Counted from the stretch's first letter, positions 25,714 through 35,471 are shown. The stretch: DNA of 64,000 bases from Actinomycetales bacterium (GCA_016710385.1 JADJVX010000018.1:248001-312000), one strand, 5' to 3'. The notes: generated from the sequence alone by a model not told the origin. Made by a program: numbers and translations.

Positions 25714-27344
25714 GCCCGCTGCCCTTCCGCGGTTGCCTCAAGAAGGTCGATGGCTGGGTTGAGGTAGCCGTGCTCGCCCTCGGCACGCTGGACGACTCCC
25801 TCCAGCCCCTTGCCGCGGTCCGGTGGGCGCTTCATCAGGCCGAAGGTGCCTTCCGCGATCGCTGCCAACAACGGCGGGTATGCCGTGCCGCCACCCTGCG
25901 GTGCGAGGCCGGCCGGCTGCTGCGTGATCCGCTCCAACAGGTCGACGGCTTCGTCGAGCACGTGGCGGGCGCGCGTCTGGATGAAGCCGTCGCGGGGTGG
26001 GGCGAAATCCTCGGCGAGGCCCCCGGCGGCGTCGAGCACGTAGCGGACGTTCTGCAGAGCGAGGTCACGGTCGGACAGGAACGGGGTGACGACGGCCTCC
26101 GTCATCATCCCGACCAGGAGGATGCCTTGGCCGGTGAGGGCGCCGGCCAGGTTGAAGAAGCCATCCAGCAGGTAGCCCCGGAAGACATCGCCGGTCATGT
26201 GCTTGGTCGGCGGCATCCATTTGAGCGGCGCGTCGGGGAACAGCGTGCGGGCCAGAAGCGCGTGCGCCAGTTCGAGCCGGAATGACTGCGGCACCGCCGG
26301 GTCGATTTCGAACGCGTGCCCAAGTCCCAACTGCCAGTCGGCCAGGCCGGCCTCCTTGGCGAAGTACTCGTTGAGCAGCTGGCTGACCGTCACCGTGTGC
26401 GCCGCGTCGACGGCATCCGCCGTCGTGAGGTAGTTGTCCTCCCCCGTGTTGATGATGATTCCGGCGCGGGCGTGGATCTGGCGGCTGAAGCGCTGGTCGA
26501 CGAAGGTGCGGATCGGGTTGATGTCGCGGAAGAGAATGCCGTACATCGAGTCGTTGAGCATCATGTCGAGTCGCTCAAGTCCGGCCAAGGCGGCGATCTC
26601 CGGCATACAGAGCCCCGAGGCGTAGTTGGTCAGCCGCACGTAGCGACCCAGCTCGCGACTTGTCTCGTCGAGAGCCGCCCGCATGAGCCGGAAGTTCTCC
26701 TGGGTCGCATACGTGCCAGCGAAGCCCTCATGGGTCGCACCTTCGGGCACGTAGTCGAGCAACGACTGGCCGGTCGACCGGATGACCGCGATGACATCGG
26801 CGCCCTCGCGGGCCGCCGCCTGGGCCTGGGGGATGTCCTCGTCGATGTCACCGGTCGCGACGATGAGGTAGATCCAGGGAGTGCGAGGGGCGTCGCCGAG
26901 CTCGGCGATGAGACCTTCCCGACGTCGGCGCTGGGCATCGATCCGGGAGATCCCGGCCCCAATGGCCCCCGCTGCCGCAGCGCCGGCACTCGCCCGATCC
27001 TGACCGGTGGGCAGCCGGAACGAGGCCGACCCGGCTGCAGCGCGTTGCGCAAGGGTGAGCAGGTCCCGAGCCTGGCCACCACTGAGCGCATCCCACACCG
27101 GCAGCGCGACGCCGTGCTCGAGCCCGACCTGGCGGCGGACGGCATCCACCAGATGATTGACCCACGGCTCACCGTCGTGATCGGCACCGGCAAGGCCGGC
27201 CAGCCGGAGAGTAGCCCGCTCGACCGACACCGTGGTGTGGCTCCGGGCCAACGTGACGACGGGCTCCCCGGCCTGGGCGGCCAGAAGGCGAGCCCGGTCC
27301 ATGGTCGGCCGGTCAAGGTCGAGTTGACGACTGAAGGATGTCAC
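25710..27344 (-). CDS. kamD: Lysine 5,6-aminomutase alpha subunit
   Basis: This is the catalytic TIM-barrel subunit of the B12-dependent aminomutase, 544 residues, close to the family length. Typical stretches are FRDINPIRTFVDQRFSRQIH, INTGEDNYLTTADAVDAAHT and WMPPTKHMTGD. It is the first gene of the kamD-kamE-kal set. A 222-bp intergenic region separates its start from the response-regulator gene upstream and must hold its promoter. Confidence 0.93.
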   Translation of the reverse strand: MTSFSRQLDLDRPTMDRARLLAAQAGEPVVTLARSHTTVSVERATLRLAGLAGADHDGEPWVNHLVDAVRRQVGLEHGVALPVWDALSGGQARDLLTLAQRAAAGSASFRLPTGQDRASAGAAAAGAIGAGISRIDAQRRRREGLIAELGDAPRTPWIYLIVATGDIDEDIPQAQAAAREGADVIAVIRSTGQSLLDYVPEGATHEGFAGTYATQENFRLMRAALDETSRELGRYVRLTNYASGLCMPEIAALAGLERLDMMLNDSMYGILFRDINPIRTFVDQRFSRQIHARAGIIINTGEDNYLTTADAVDAAHTVTVSQLLNEYFAKEAGLADWQLGLGHAFEIDPAVPQSFRLELAHALLARTLFPDAPLKWMPPTKHMTGDVFRGYLLDGFFNLAGALTGQGILLVGMMTEAVVTPFLSDRDLALQNVRYVLDAAGGLAEDFAPPRDGFIQTRARHVLDEAVDLLERITQQPAGLAPQGGGTAYPPLLAAIAEGTFGLMKRPPDRGKGLEGVVQRAEGEHGYLNPAIDLLEATAEGQRA

Positions 27345-27481
27345 GTCAGCAGTCTAGCGATCTGAAATATCTGCTGCCAATGACATGTCACACCGAAAGA
27401 TCAACGCCTGCATCGCTCGGTTTGCCCTCGCAGCGCCCCCCAAGGCCCCCGGCGGTCTGGGCGGGCTGGAGCGAGCTGGAA

Positions 27482-27515
27482 GGGTGGGGCGAGATCCCTC
27501 AATCTCGCCCCACCC
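27482..27515 (-). terminator. Terminator after the response-regulator gene
   Basis: GGGTGGGGCGAGAT pairs perfectly with ATCTCGCCCCACCC around a CCCTCA loop. It lies about 50 bp past the response-regulator stop and in front of kamD, separating the two transcripts. Confidence 0.8.
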
Positions 27516-27566
27516 CGACCTTGACCGTCACCTCCCCCCGAGGATGACGCCGCCCCTCACCACCCC

Positions 27567-28256
27567 TCACTCAGGAGGTTGTCGCAGCCGCCGCTGTTCT
27601 GGCAGTGCGACATGTCCATCGGCGATGGCCGCACGAACGGCATCACCGGGACTGCGCACGTCGATACCCGCCTCCCGATACCGGGCGCAGGCCCGGGTGA
27701 GATAGGTGACCACGGTCGCCATGGTCACCGGCGGTCGCATCATCGCCCCCACCGACTTGCGCGGTACGCCGTCGGCCAGCAGGGTCAGCACCTCAACCTC
27801 TCGAGCTGGCAGTGACACGGTGAGCTCTGGATCGGTCACGAGCACGAAAGCAAGGTCACTGGACACCGACGGTTCCCCCGCCGCCGCTGTCCGCACGACC
27901 GACACCAGGTGCTCGATCGGATCCGACTTCAACGCCAACCCGAGCGCGCCTGCCCGCATCGCCCGGCGGATCGGCACGGGCCGCACCTCCGAGGTCAACA
28001 GGACCACCGCAGCCCCCCGACTGCGCAGTGCTGAGATGCACGTGGCGGGGTCGGACCCGTCCCCGAGATGCAGATCGAGCAAGACGACATCAGGTGGCGC
28101 CGACAGACGATCCAGGGCTGACACGGCGTTTCCCCACGTCGACGCCGTCCCCACGATCTCCAGCTCTGGAGCCTGTCGAGCGACCAACGCGAGAATGCCC
28201 TCGACGACGACTGGATGGTCGTCGATCGCGAACACACGAATGGCCACGAAGGGCAA
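27567..28256 (-). CDS. NarL/LuxR-type response regulator
   Basis: The 229-residue regulator has a receiver domain with acidic pocket IDD (residues 11-13) and phosphoacceptor Asp61 in VVLLDLHLGDG. The C-terminal part has a LuxR-type DNA-binding domain (LPAREVEVLTLLADGV, then ATVVTYLTRACARY). It follows the histidine-kinase gene by 19 bp and is its probable partner. The position next to lysine-fermentation genes suggests, but does not show, that they are targets. Confidence 0.88.
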   Translation of the reverse strand: MPFVAIRVFAIDDHPVVVEGILALVARQAPELEIVGTASTWGNAVSALDRLSAPPDVVLLDLHLGDGSDPATCISALRSRGAAVVLLTSEVRPVPIRRAMRAGALGLALKSDPIEHLVSVVRTAAAGEPSVSSDLAFVLVTDPELTVSLPAREVEVLTLLADGVPRKSVGAMMRPPVTMATVVTYLTRACARYREAGIDVRSPGDAVRAAIADGHVALPEQRRLRQPPE

Positions 28257-28275
28257 TGCTCCCGGCTGGTTACCA

Positions 28276-30714
28276 CTAGGTCCAGTCGTCGATTTCGACG
28301 ACTGGACCGGTCAGTCGCATCACCGCGTGCATTTGGGTGGCCGCATGGGTGATGTCCCATCCCGGGGGCAGCGCGTCGCCCACGGCAGCGGACGTCGAAC
28401 CCGACACGGCGAGGCTGAGGCGTCGTCCGAGTGTGCCGCGCGTCGCGGTGATGCTGAGGTCCGGCGCCGAGACGTGGGGGGCATCAAGCAGGGCGTCGAG
28501 GGCCTCTATCGCGGCGGCGGCCAACCCCTCGTCCCAACCACCGACACTACGGAGGGCGACCGTCCAGCCGCGCTCGCGCAGCCGCCAGAGCCGTTGGCGC
28601 ACCCTCGGCACATCGCCCACGGTGAGCTCCTCGCGCAGGTCTCGCTCGAGGATGCCCGCTGAGCGCTTGAGTTCCCGTGTGGAGCGATCCGCGGCCGGCC
28701 CGGAGAGCACGTCGCGGAAGAACGCCAACAGCAGGGGGGCACGTTGTGCCAACCGGAGGCGCAACCGGGTCTGCAGTTCGCTGTCACGCACCTGCGCAGC
28801 GCCGGACAGTCCCAACTCGTGTTCTGCGGCGAGAATCGCCCAGGCGAACCGGTCCAGACTCATCCGCACCACCACCCCCAGGGCGCCGCCCATGATGGGC
28901 ATCGTGAGAGCTGGCGTCAGCGCTTGCCACGCAGCGGCCTCGACCGCCACCCGAGCCACCAAGAGCACCCCGAGGACCGTCAGAACCGCCCACCCGATGA
29001 GTGGTTCGCGCAGCGGGCGATAGAGGCTTACTGCCGAGCACAGGAACGTGGCGCCGGAGATCAGCCAGAAGAACGCAGTGGCACCCGTCGCGGTCGTGAG
29101 GGCCAGCCCATTGACGACCATGGCGGCAGCGCCGACAAACATTGTGGTGAGCGAGCCCGCGAGGCCCAGCCGGCCGGCGATGCCGCGAAGCATCGCCCAC
29201 CCGCCCGCCGCGACCACTGCTGCGCTCGCCAGCGTCACCGCAGCCGGCCACCGCAGGTGTGGAGCGAGCCACAGGGCATACCAGAGGTTGGCGAGGATGA
29301 GCGGGGCGAGGATGAGCGAGATGCGGGGGAACACCAACGGTGCAGCGCCAGCTGAGAGCCACTGTCCGGCCACCGCTGGGGTGCCTGGATGCCAGGTGAT
29401 GTGGACGAGGGTGCCCGCTCCCGAGCGTGACGTGATGGCGACGGCTCCCCCGACGTCGGCCAGGCGCCGCCGGATCGAAGACTCGATGCCGAGTCCGGCC
29501 TGGCTCATGCTGTCGAATCCCACCCCCTGATCGCGGACGAGGACATGCACCGTGCCCCCGTCCAGGCTGACGGTGACCACCGCCCGGTCGACACCGGCGT
29601 GGCGGACCACATTGCGCAGCGCCTCCCGGACCGCAGCCTGGATCGCCCGCGCGGCGGTCGGAGGCACCCACATCCGTTCCGAACCACGCAGCGACACCGA
29701 CAGTGGGCATTCCCGGCATACCTCGGCAAGCAGCCCGAGCAGCCCCTCCTCGTGCGCTTCGGAGCGGACCCCAGGCCGACGCGGCATGAACCAGGGGTCG
29801 CTTTCCGCGCGGGCCGCAGGCCGGGCAGGTGCGTTTTCGCGGTCACGCGAGCTGGTGCCTTGGCTAACCGAGGTGCGCTCAAGCACCGCGATCGCCCGTC
29901 GGGCGGCCACCGCAACATGGTCCGCAGGGATGGCCTCACCCCCCAGGGCGACTGCCCGCAGACCGTAGAGGATCTCGTCGTGCACCAACCGATCTGCCTC
30001 CTGCGCTGTGGCAACCTCGGCTTCGCGCGCAGTGATCTCGGCCCGCGCCGCGCGGGCCCGTGCCTGAGCCCGGTCGGTGTATCGCGCCGCGTCCAGGGCT
30101 GCTCGGGTGCCCAATAGCGCCGCGATCGCCATGGCGACAAACTGACCTGTCGACGAGGCGGTGATCTCGAGCCGGTCGAGGTCCGGAATTGCTGGATCGA
30201 CGCGCCAGGTCATCCATCGCAGTGCGGCGTTCGTTCCGATCAGTGCCACCGCGGACAGCCAGCGTCGCGGGGCGTGACTCAGCGATGAGAAGGCAAAGAC
30301 GGCGACCGTCCACTGGGTCGGCCACCACGACACCCTCCGGGGGTCCAGCGGCTCGGTGACCGGCACCGCCAGGGCCAGGCCCAGGCACAGGGTGACAGTC
30401 ACGAACCACAAGGCGTTGCCCCCGCGACGCCGATTCAGCACGCACCAACCCTGGGTGAGCGAGGAGACGGCGACCAGGAACAGCCCGGCCACGGCCTCCC
30501 ATCGCAGCACTGTGCCCTGAGGGGCCCGCTGGAGAGCCGCGGTCAGCGCGACGGTGCCAGTGACAGTGGTGACGACCCAGATGACGAAGACGCCACGCGC
30601 CAAAGTGGTGACGGCCGCGCTCGCCCAACCGCGCTCTGCCGGCTCCGACGGCTCGCTCGTGACTGGCATGACGGCCGCCAGCACCCGCCTGATCGCCGCA
30701 GCAGACCCGGTCAT
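28276..30714 (-). CDS. Large membrane histidine kinase with a second, degenerate kinase-like half
   Basis: This is an 812-residue sensor. The first half has several membrane helices, then a HisKA_3-like helix with the phospho-acceptor in RLVHDEILYGLRAV, and an HATPase with N box EALRNVVRHAG, G1 VRDQGVGFD and GLGIESSIRRRLADVGG. A second block of membrane helices follows (about residues 450-600). The C-terminal region then ends in an HATPase-shaped segment (AAIEALDALLD, LSITATRGTLGRRLSLAVSG) with no intact G boxes. This looks like an active kinase fused to a pseudokinase. The response regulator is directly downstream. The signal is unknown. Confidence 0.75.
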   Translation of the reverse strand: MTGSAAAIRRVLAAVMPVTSEPSEPAERGWASAAVTTLARGVFVIWVVTTVTGTVALTAALQRAPQGTVLRWEAVAGLFLVAVSSLTQGWCVLNRRRGGNALWFVTVTLCLGLALAVPVTEPLDPRRVSWWPTQWTVAVFAFSSLSHAPRRWLSAVALIGTNAALRWMTWRVDPAIPDLDRLEITASSTGQFVAMAIAALLGTRAALDAARYTDRAQARARAARAEITAREAEVATAQEADRLVHDEILYGLRAVALGGEAIPADHVAVAARRAIAVLERTSVSQGTSSRDRENAPARPAARAESDPWFMPRRPGVRSEAHEEGLLGLLAEVCRECPLSVSLRGSERMWVPPTAARAIQAAVREALRNVVRHAGVDRAVVTVSLDGGTVHVLVRDQGVGFDSMSQAGLGIESSIRRRLADVGGAVAITSRSGAGTLVHITWHPGTPAVAGQWLSAGAAPLVFPRISLILAPLILANLWYALWLAPHLRWPAAVTLASAAVVAAGGWAMLRGIAGRLGLAGSLTTMFVGAAAMVVNGLALTTATGATAFFWLISGATFLCSAVSLYRPLREPLIGWAVLTVLGVLLVARVAVEAAAWQALTPALTMPIMGGALGVVVRMSLDRFAWAILAAEHELGLSGAAQVRDSELQTRLRLRLAQRAPLLLAFFRDVLSGPAADRSTRELKRSAGILERDLREELTVGDVPRVRQRLWRLRERGWTVALRSVGGWDEGLAAAAIEALDALLDAPHVSAPDLSITATRGTLGRRLSLAVSGSTSAAVGDALPPGWDITHAATQMHAVMRLTGPVVEIDDWT

Positions 30715-30725
30715 CGGTGCCGAAC

Positions 30726-31169
30726 TCAGTCGAGCGCGAGCGCTTGGATGGCCAGCTCGTAACCGCGAGCTCCAAGGCCGACGATGACCCCCCGGGCAAC
30801 AGGCGAGACGTAAGAGTGGTGCCGGAAGGACTCTCGGGCATGCACGTTGGACAGATGCACTTCGATGACCGGGACCTGGGCACCGTCGATGGCGTCGCGG
30901 ATCGCCACCGAGGTGTGCGTGTAGGCGCCCGGATTGAGGACCACGCCGACGACCGAGCCGGCGCGCACACGAGCACCTGCCTCGTGCAACCAGTCGACGA
31001 GGACGCCCTCATGGTTGGTCTGGCGCATCTCCAGCGTCCACCCCAATGCCGCGGCAACTGGTTCGCACCGGGCCTGGATGTCGGCGAGGGTCTGCGACCC
31101 GTAGACCTCTGGCTCCCGGGTGCCCAGGAGATTGAGGTTGGGTCCGTTGAGGACGAGCACCGCGGGCAT
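30726..31169 (-). CDS. aroQ: 3-Dehydroquinate dehydratase, type II
   Basis: The enzyme catalyses the third step of the shikimate pathway. The 147-residue protein shows [19 protein letters not shown] (with active-site Arg and Tyr), [35 protein letters not shown] and [18 protein letters not shown]. All catalytic elements are present. ATG 31169 is chosen for the conserved N-terminus. It lies between kdd and the sensor kinase gene and shares their strand; there is no biochemical link to lysine degradation. Confidence 0.95.
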   Translation of the reverse strand: MPAVLVLNGPNLNLLGTREPEVYGSQTLADIQARCEPVAAALGWTLEMRQTNHEGVLVDWLHEAGARVRAGSVVGVVLNPGAYTHTSVAIRDAIDGAQVPVIEVHLSNVHARESFRHHSYVSPVARGVIVGLGARGYELAIQALALD

Positions 31170-31177
31170 GGCCCGAT

Positions 31178-31253
31178 GGTATGCCGTGTGGCAGCCGTCC
31201 GCTGCGGGTTGTCGCCGAGTCCACGGCCGGCGATCGTCGCCGGACGGCATACC
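31178..31253. repeat. Inverted pair of the GGTATGCCGT word between aroQ and kdd
   Basis: GGTATGCCGT at 31178-31187 and ACGGCATACC at 31244-31253 form a perfect 10-bp inverted pair with 56 bases between them, in the noncoding gap of 104 bp. See the window-wide word finding. Confidence 0.6.
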
Positions 31254-31273
31254 CGGGTGCGCGGGATCGCGTG

Positions 31274-32419
31274 CTACTCGACGCGCGCCTCGAACAGCCG
31301 TCGGACGTCCGGCGTAGCCCGGAGCAACTCGGTGGCGTAAGCGGCATGCCCTGGGACGTAACCGTTGCCCACGAGCATGCGCACATCGGCAGCCAGACCC
31401 TCGGCCCCCAATGCCGCCGCAGCGAAGTTCGTCGCCATGGAGAAGAAGATGATGGTGCCGCCGGTGGCGGTCGACAGGATCGCGGGCTGTTCGCATCCGG
31501 GGACGTCGACGCAGACGACGGTGATGTCGCAGGGGCCGCCGGCGTTCGTCACGGCATCGAGCAGACCGAGCGGCGATCTCGCGTCGGCGATGACCACCTG
31601 ATCGGCCAAGCTGGTAGAGCGCAACATCGTCGCCTCGGCCTCGAAGGGCACCACGCCCACGAGTCGCCCAGCCCCACTCGCCCGCGCGGCCGCGAGGGAC
31701 AACGATCCAGACTTGCCGGCCCCGCCGAGGACAAGGACTGACGGGGGCTCCGGCGACCGGACGGCATACTCGCCGACCACCCGGGCCACGAGCGCGGGTG
31801 CGCCACAGACGTCCATGACCATGAGCGCGAGCCGGGGGTCGAGGTCGTCGGGGAGCACCGCTGCGATGCTGCGTTCGAAGAGGATGGCGTGGCCGGCAGC
31901 CGGCACCTGCTCACTCAGGCCATCCCACCGGGCCAGGCGATCGCTGATCTGCAGCGGGGTGAGCGACAACGACACCAGGGTGGCCACGCGCTCCCCCACG
32001 TGCAGACCCAGCGGACTGTCGGGACCCACCTCGGCAACGGTGCCGATGAGCATTCCCCCGGAGCCCGTGACCGGGTTCTGCATCTTGCCGCGGTCGGCGA
32101 CGATGTCCAGGACCGCCTGACGGACTGCGTCGCCGTCGACACTGCCATCGGTGCGACGGTGCGACTCGGCGAGCTGGCGGTAGGACGCAGCGTCGAGGTT
32201 GAGGGTGTCCAGGTCGATGCGCACCTCGCTCGGCCAGATCTGCGCACTCGGATCCAGGCGGCGGGCCGCCTGAGGCAGGGTGATCCGGTCGCCGATCGGT
32301 TCGAGCACCCGATGCAGGCCGACCGGAGACGCGACTGGCCGGGCGAATCCGGCGGATGCTGGGGACTCAGTGCGTGCGCGTGCGGCGGAGGGTGTCATTG
32401 CGTCGGACATGCTGTTCAT
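31274..32419 (-). CDS. kdd: L-erythro-3,5-diaminohexanoate dehydrogenase
   Basis: Kdd oxidises 3,5-diaminohexanoate to 3-keto-5-aminohexanoate with NAD(P)+. The 381-residue medium-chain-type protein has a Rossmann segment [20 protein letters not shown] and an N-terminal part with [15 protein letters not shown] typical of Kdd. The start codon could be 32419 or one of the Met codons just after. It is divergent from kamA with an 81-bp shared promoter region, which supports a common pathway. No Kce gene, needed for the next step, is in the window. Confidence 0.9.
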   Translation of the reverse strand: MNSMSDAMTPSAARARTESPASAGFARPVASPVGLHRVLEPIGDRITLPQAARRLDPSAQIWPSEVRIDLDTLNLDAASYRQLAESHRRTDGSVDGDAVRQAVLDIVADRGKMQNPVTGSGGMLIGTVAEVGPDSPLGLHVGERVATLVSLSLTPLQISDRLARWDGLSEQVPAAGHAILFERSIAAVLPDDLDPRLALMVMDVCGAPALVARVVGEYAVRSPEPPSVLVLGGAGKSGSLSLAAARASGAGRLVGVVPFEAEATMLRSTSLADQVVIADARSPLGLLDAVTNAGGPCDITVVCVDVPGCEQPAILSTATGGTIIFFSMATNFAAAALGAEGLAADVRMLVGNGYVPGHAAYATELLRATPDVRRLFEARVE

Positions 32420-32500
32420 TCTCTTCCCTAGTCGGCGTCAGAGCGCAGATCTTGCCGTGTGTAGCTGGCCTGACCGCAAATCTTCCTCTATTCTGCCACC
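32420..32500. promoter_or_regulatory. Divergent kdd-kamA promoter region
   Basis: 81 bp separate the two start codons, so both promoters must lie here. It contains two similar words, GCAGATCTT and GCAAATCTT, about 30 bp apart, which might be regulator half-sites. The nearby Lrp gene (37.2 kb) is one candidate but nothing ties it to this site. Confidence 0.4.
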
Positions 32501-33949
32501 ATGAGCCCAGTCTTGGAGCAGCCGTACAGCTATCAGCAGCGTGAGCTTGTCGAGCCCGACTGGACCCGGCTGCCCGGCTGGGCCCAGGTCACCCCGGCGC
32601 AGTGGCACGACGTGCAGTGGCAACGCAGTCACTGTGTCAAGAACACCCGCCAACTGCGCGAGGTCATGGGCGAGCTGCTCTCCGATGAGTTCTACGCGGA
32701 TCTCGAGCGCGACCAGGCGCAGCGAGCGACGATGTCGATGCTGCTGCCCCCTCAGATGCTCAACACCATGGTGCCGGCCACCGACGATGCCGGAATGCCT
32801 TCGGCCGGAACCGAATTCACCCAAGCCTTCTATGCCGATCCGGTGCGTCGTTACATGCTGCCGGTCTTCTCCGACCGACGCACCGATTGGCCCTCCCACC
32901 CGAAGGCGCAGCGCGACAGCCTGCACGAGCACGACATGTGGGCGGTCGAAGGACTCACCCACCGCTACCCCACCAAGGTGCTCGCCGAGCTGCTGCCCAC
33001 CTGCCCGCAGTACTGCGGCCACTGCACCCGGATGGACCTGGTCGGCAACTCGACCCCCCAGGTGACCAAGCTGAAGTTCCTCGGGAAGCCGGCCGACCGG
33101 CATACCGCCATGCTCGACTACCTGCGCCAGACCCCGACGGTGCGCGATGTCGTCGTATCGGGCGGCGACGTGGCCAACCTCCCGTGGAAGAACCTCGAGG
33201 CCTTCCTCGACCAGTTGCTGGCCATCGACACGATCCGCGACATCCGGTTGGCGACCAAGGCACTCATCGGGCTGCCCCAGCATTGGTCATCGCCCGATGT
33301 CGTCGAGGGGATGGGCCGGGTGACGGCCACCGCCCGTTCGCGCGGGGTGCACGTGGCCATCCACACTCACGCCAACCACGCCAACAGCATCACCCCCGCC
33401 GTCGCGCATGCCGCGAGCGCGCTCATGGAGGCGGGCCTGTTCAACATCCGCAACCAGGGCGTGCTCCTCGCGGGAGTCAACGACTCGCCCGAGGCGCTGC
33501 TGGACCTGTGTTTCGCGTTGCAGGACAACGCTGGCATCACGCCGTACTACTTCTACATGTGCGACATGATCCCGTTCAGCGAGCACTGGCGGCTCTCGCT
33601 GGCCCAGGCCCAGGAACTGCAGCACGCGATCATGGGCTATCTGCCTGGCTTCGCGACCCCACGTATCGTCTGCGACGTGCCGTTTGTCGGCAAGCGTTGG
33701 GTGCACCAGGTGCACGACTACGACACCGAGCACGGCATCTCCTATTGGCGCAAGAACTACCGCACCTCGATCGAGGCGCAGGATGTCGATGCGCTGTCCC
33801 GGGAGTACGTCTACTACGACCCGATCCACTCTCTGCCGGCCAGTGGCCAGGCGTGGTGGCTCGAGCAGGCCAATCCGGTGACGACGCACGCTGCGGCGAT
33901 GACCGCTGCTGCGGCGAGCCGAGAGGCATCGCTGGCCCAGTCGCTCTGA
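32501..33949 (+). CDS. kamA: Lysine 2,3-aminomutase (radical SAM, PLP)
   Basis: The 482-residue enzyme converts L-lysine to beta-lysine, entry to the fermentation pathway. The radical-SAM cluster site is LPTCPQYCGHCTRMD (C168, C172, C175). VVVSGGDVANLPW is the SAM-binding strand. IHTHANHANS and the C-terminal VPFVGKRWVH (candidate PLP lysine) match the family. It differs in detail from the clostridial enzyme, as other actinobacterial members do. It is divergent from kdd. A strong hairpin follows the stop. Confidence 0.88.
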   Translation: MSPVLEQPYSYQQRELVEPDWTRLPGWAQVTPAQWHDVQWQRSHCVKNTRQLREVMGELLSDEFYADLERDQAQRATMSMLLPPQMLNTMVPATDDAGMPSAGTEFTQAFYADPVRRYMLPVFSDRRTDWPSHPKAQRDSLHEHDMWAVEGLTHRYPTKVLAELLPTCPQYCGHCTRMDLVGNSTPQVTKLKFLGKPADRHTAMLDYLRQTPTVRDVVVSGGDVANLPWKNLEAFLDQLLAIDTIRDIRLATKALIGLPQHWSSPDVVEGMGRVTATARSRGVHVAIHTHANHANSITPAVAHAASALMEAGLFNIRNQGVLLAGVNDSPEALLDLCFALQDNAGITPYYFYMCDMIPFSEHWRLSLAQAQELQHAIMGYLPGFATPRIVCDVPFVGKRWVHQVHDYDTEHGISYWRKNYRTSIEAQDVDALSREYVYYDPIHSLPASGQAWWLEQANPVTTHAAAMTAAAASREASLAQSL

Positions 33950-33976
33950 CCGGTCGCCCCGGGATGCGTCCTGTGA

Positions 33977-35416
33977 TCAGGCTCGCCGATAGTCCCGATC
34001 GCGGGACCGGCGAGCCTGCAGGCGGTAGCGCACCGTCGAGGCCGGCCACAGCGTGACATTCCGACCCTGCTCGTCGAGGTACCAGCTGTCACAGCCGGAC
34101 GCCCAGACCGTTTGCCGGGTACGGCGCCGCACCCACCGGCCGAACCGCGCCTGGGCTGCCTGCGTGACGACGTGCGGGCCACTGCGGTCCGCGCGCCGCA
34201 GGGCGTCCAGCACGTGGTCGATCGCCGTTTCGATCTGCAAGAGCACCGAGTTATGTCCGAGTGCGGTGTTGGGGCCCAACAGCAGGTAGAGCTCGGGAAA
34301 TCCCGCGACGGCGATCCCCAAGTGCGTCGCCCGCCCGCGGGTCCACGCCTCGGACAAAGTCCGCTCCCCCAGGCCGACAATCGTCATCCTCGAATAGGAA
34401 CCCGCCGGGTCGAACCCCGTCGCGAGGACGATCGCACCGACCTGATGCAGCACGCCGTCACGGGTGCGGATCCCCGTCGGCTCGACCGCCTGGATCGGCT
34501 CGGTCACCAGCGTGACATGAGGTTCGGCAAAGGTCGGCCAGTAGTCGTCCGACAGCAGGACTCGCTTACAGCCGAGGGCGTATCGAGGGGTGAGCGCCTC
34601 GCGCACGGTCGGGTCGGGCACCGCCGCCGCCAGGTGCGCCAGCGACCGCGCTTCAGCGACCTGCCGGGCCCGGTCCCATCGGCCGAATCCGAGCACCCGC
34701 ACCTCCAGCCGGGCATAGGTGGCCCAGCGGGCGAGTCGGGCGGTCCACGGCATTCGGGCGTAGCGACGTTGCCGCTGAGGTGACCACGAGCGGTCGTGCC
34801 GCGGGACGATCCAGCTCGCCGACCGCTGGAAGACCGTCAATGCCTCGACCCTGGCCGCCAGCGCGGGCACCAGTTGCACGGCGGAGGCACCCGTGCCGAT
34901 GATCGCGACCCGAGCGCCGGTCAGCCCGTCGTCTGCCGGCCAGTCGGCCGTGTGCAGGATAGGCCCCGCGAAGCTGCCCAACCCCGGAATGTCCGGCCTC
35001 TTGGTGACGTGCAATCCGCCCACCGCGAGCACCAGGGCTGCCGCGGTCCATTCGCGGCCGTCCGCGGCCGCGACGCTCCAGTGGTCGCCGGCCCAGCGTG
35101 CGTCCACGACATCTGCGCCCAGAACGATCCGATCGAGCAGGCCGAACCGGCGGGCACAGTCGCGTAGGTAGTCCCAAATCTCTTGGGCCGTCGCGAAATC
35201 GCGGCTCCAGTCCGGTTTCGGGGCGAAGGACAGACTGTAAAGGTGGCTCGGCACGTCGCAGGCACAGCCCGGGTAACGGTTGTCGCGCCAGGTGCCTCCC
35301 AGGTCGTCGGCGCGCTCCAGGATGACGACATCGGTGATCCCCTGCTGCGCCAGCCGTGCGGCCATGGCGATGCCGGAGAATCCGCTGCCGACGATGACCA
35401 CCCGGTGTTGGGACAC
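33977..35416 (-). CDS. Flavin-containing monooxygenase (Baeyer-Villiger type)
   Basis: The 479-residue FAD/NADPH oxygenase reads VVIVGSGFSGIAMAARL at the FAD site, GGTWRDNRYPGCACDVPSHL, the fingerprint FAGPILHTADWP (FxGxxxHxxxW), and a second GxGxxG in VAIIGTGASAVQLVPAL for NADPH. GTG 35416 is used. Substrate cannot be read. It is divergent from ybaK across a short region with the GGTATGCCGT word. Confidence 0.9.
   Translation of the reverse strand: MSQHRVVIVGSGFSGIAMAARLAQQGITDVVILERADDLGGTWRDNRYPGCACDVPSHLYSLSFAPKPDWSRDFATAQEIWDYLRDCARRFGLLDRIVLGADVVDARWAGDHWSVAAADGREWTAAALVLAVGGLHVTKRPDIPGLGSFAGPILHTADWPADDGLTGARVAIIGTGASAVQLVPALAARVEALTVFQRSASWIVPRHDRSWSPQRQRRYARMPWTARLARWATYARLEVRVLGFGRWDRARQVAEARSLAHLAAAVPDPTVREALTPRYALGCKRVLLSDDYWPTFAEPHVTLVTEPIQAVEPTGIRTRDGVLHQVGAIVLATGFDPAGSYSRMTIVGLGERTLSEAWTRGRATHLGIAVAGFPELYLLLGPNTALGHNSVLLQIETAIDHVLDALRRADRSGPHVVTQAAQARFGRWVRRRTRQTVWASGCDSWYLDEQGRNVTLWPASTVRYRLQARRSRDRDYRRA
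33980..34016. terminator. Convergent terminator kamA / flavin monooxygenase
   Basis: GGCTCGCCG pairs with CGGCGAGCC, enclosing an inner GTCCCG/CGGGAC stem. It begins 30 bp after the kamA stop and overlaps the last codons of the convergent monooxygenase gene. Confidence 0.7.
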
Positions 35417-35424
35417 CCGAGGAG

Positions 35425-35471
35425 GGTATGCCGTGTCGCGGCTGCCCGCCTATCCGCCGCGCACGGCATAC
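35425..35471. repeat. Inverted pair of the GGTATGCCGT word between divergent genes
   Basis: GTATGCCGTG (35426-35435) and CACGGCATAC (35462-35471) are perfect 10-bp inverted copies 26 bases apart, between the monooxygenase and ybaK starts. The left copy overlaps a candidate ybaK GTG codon. Confidence 0.6.

Noticed and set aside
34395..34660. Frameshift in the monooxygenase or other genes beyond 15 kb
   Set aside because: Long frames (479, 812, 938 residues and others) are continuous with full family motifs. I found no break to the right of 14.8 kb.
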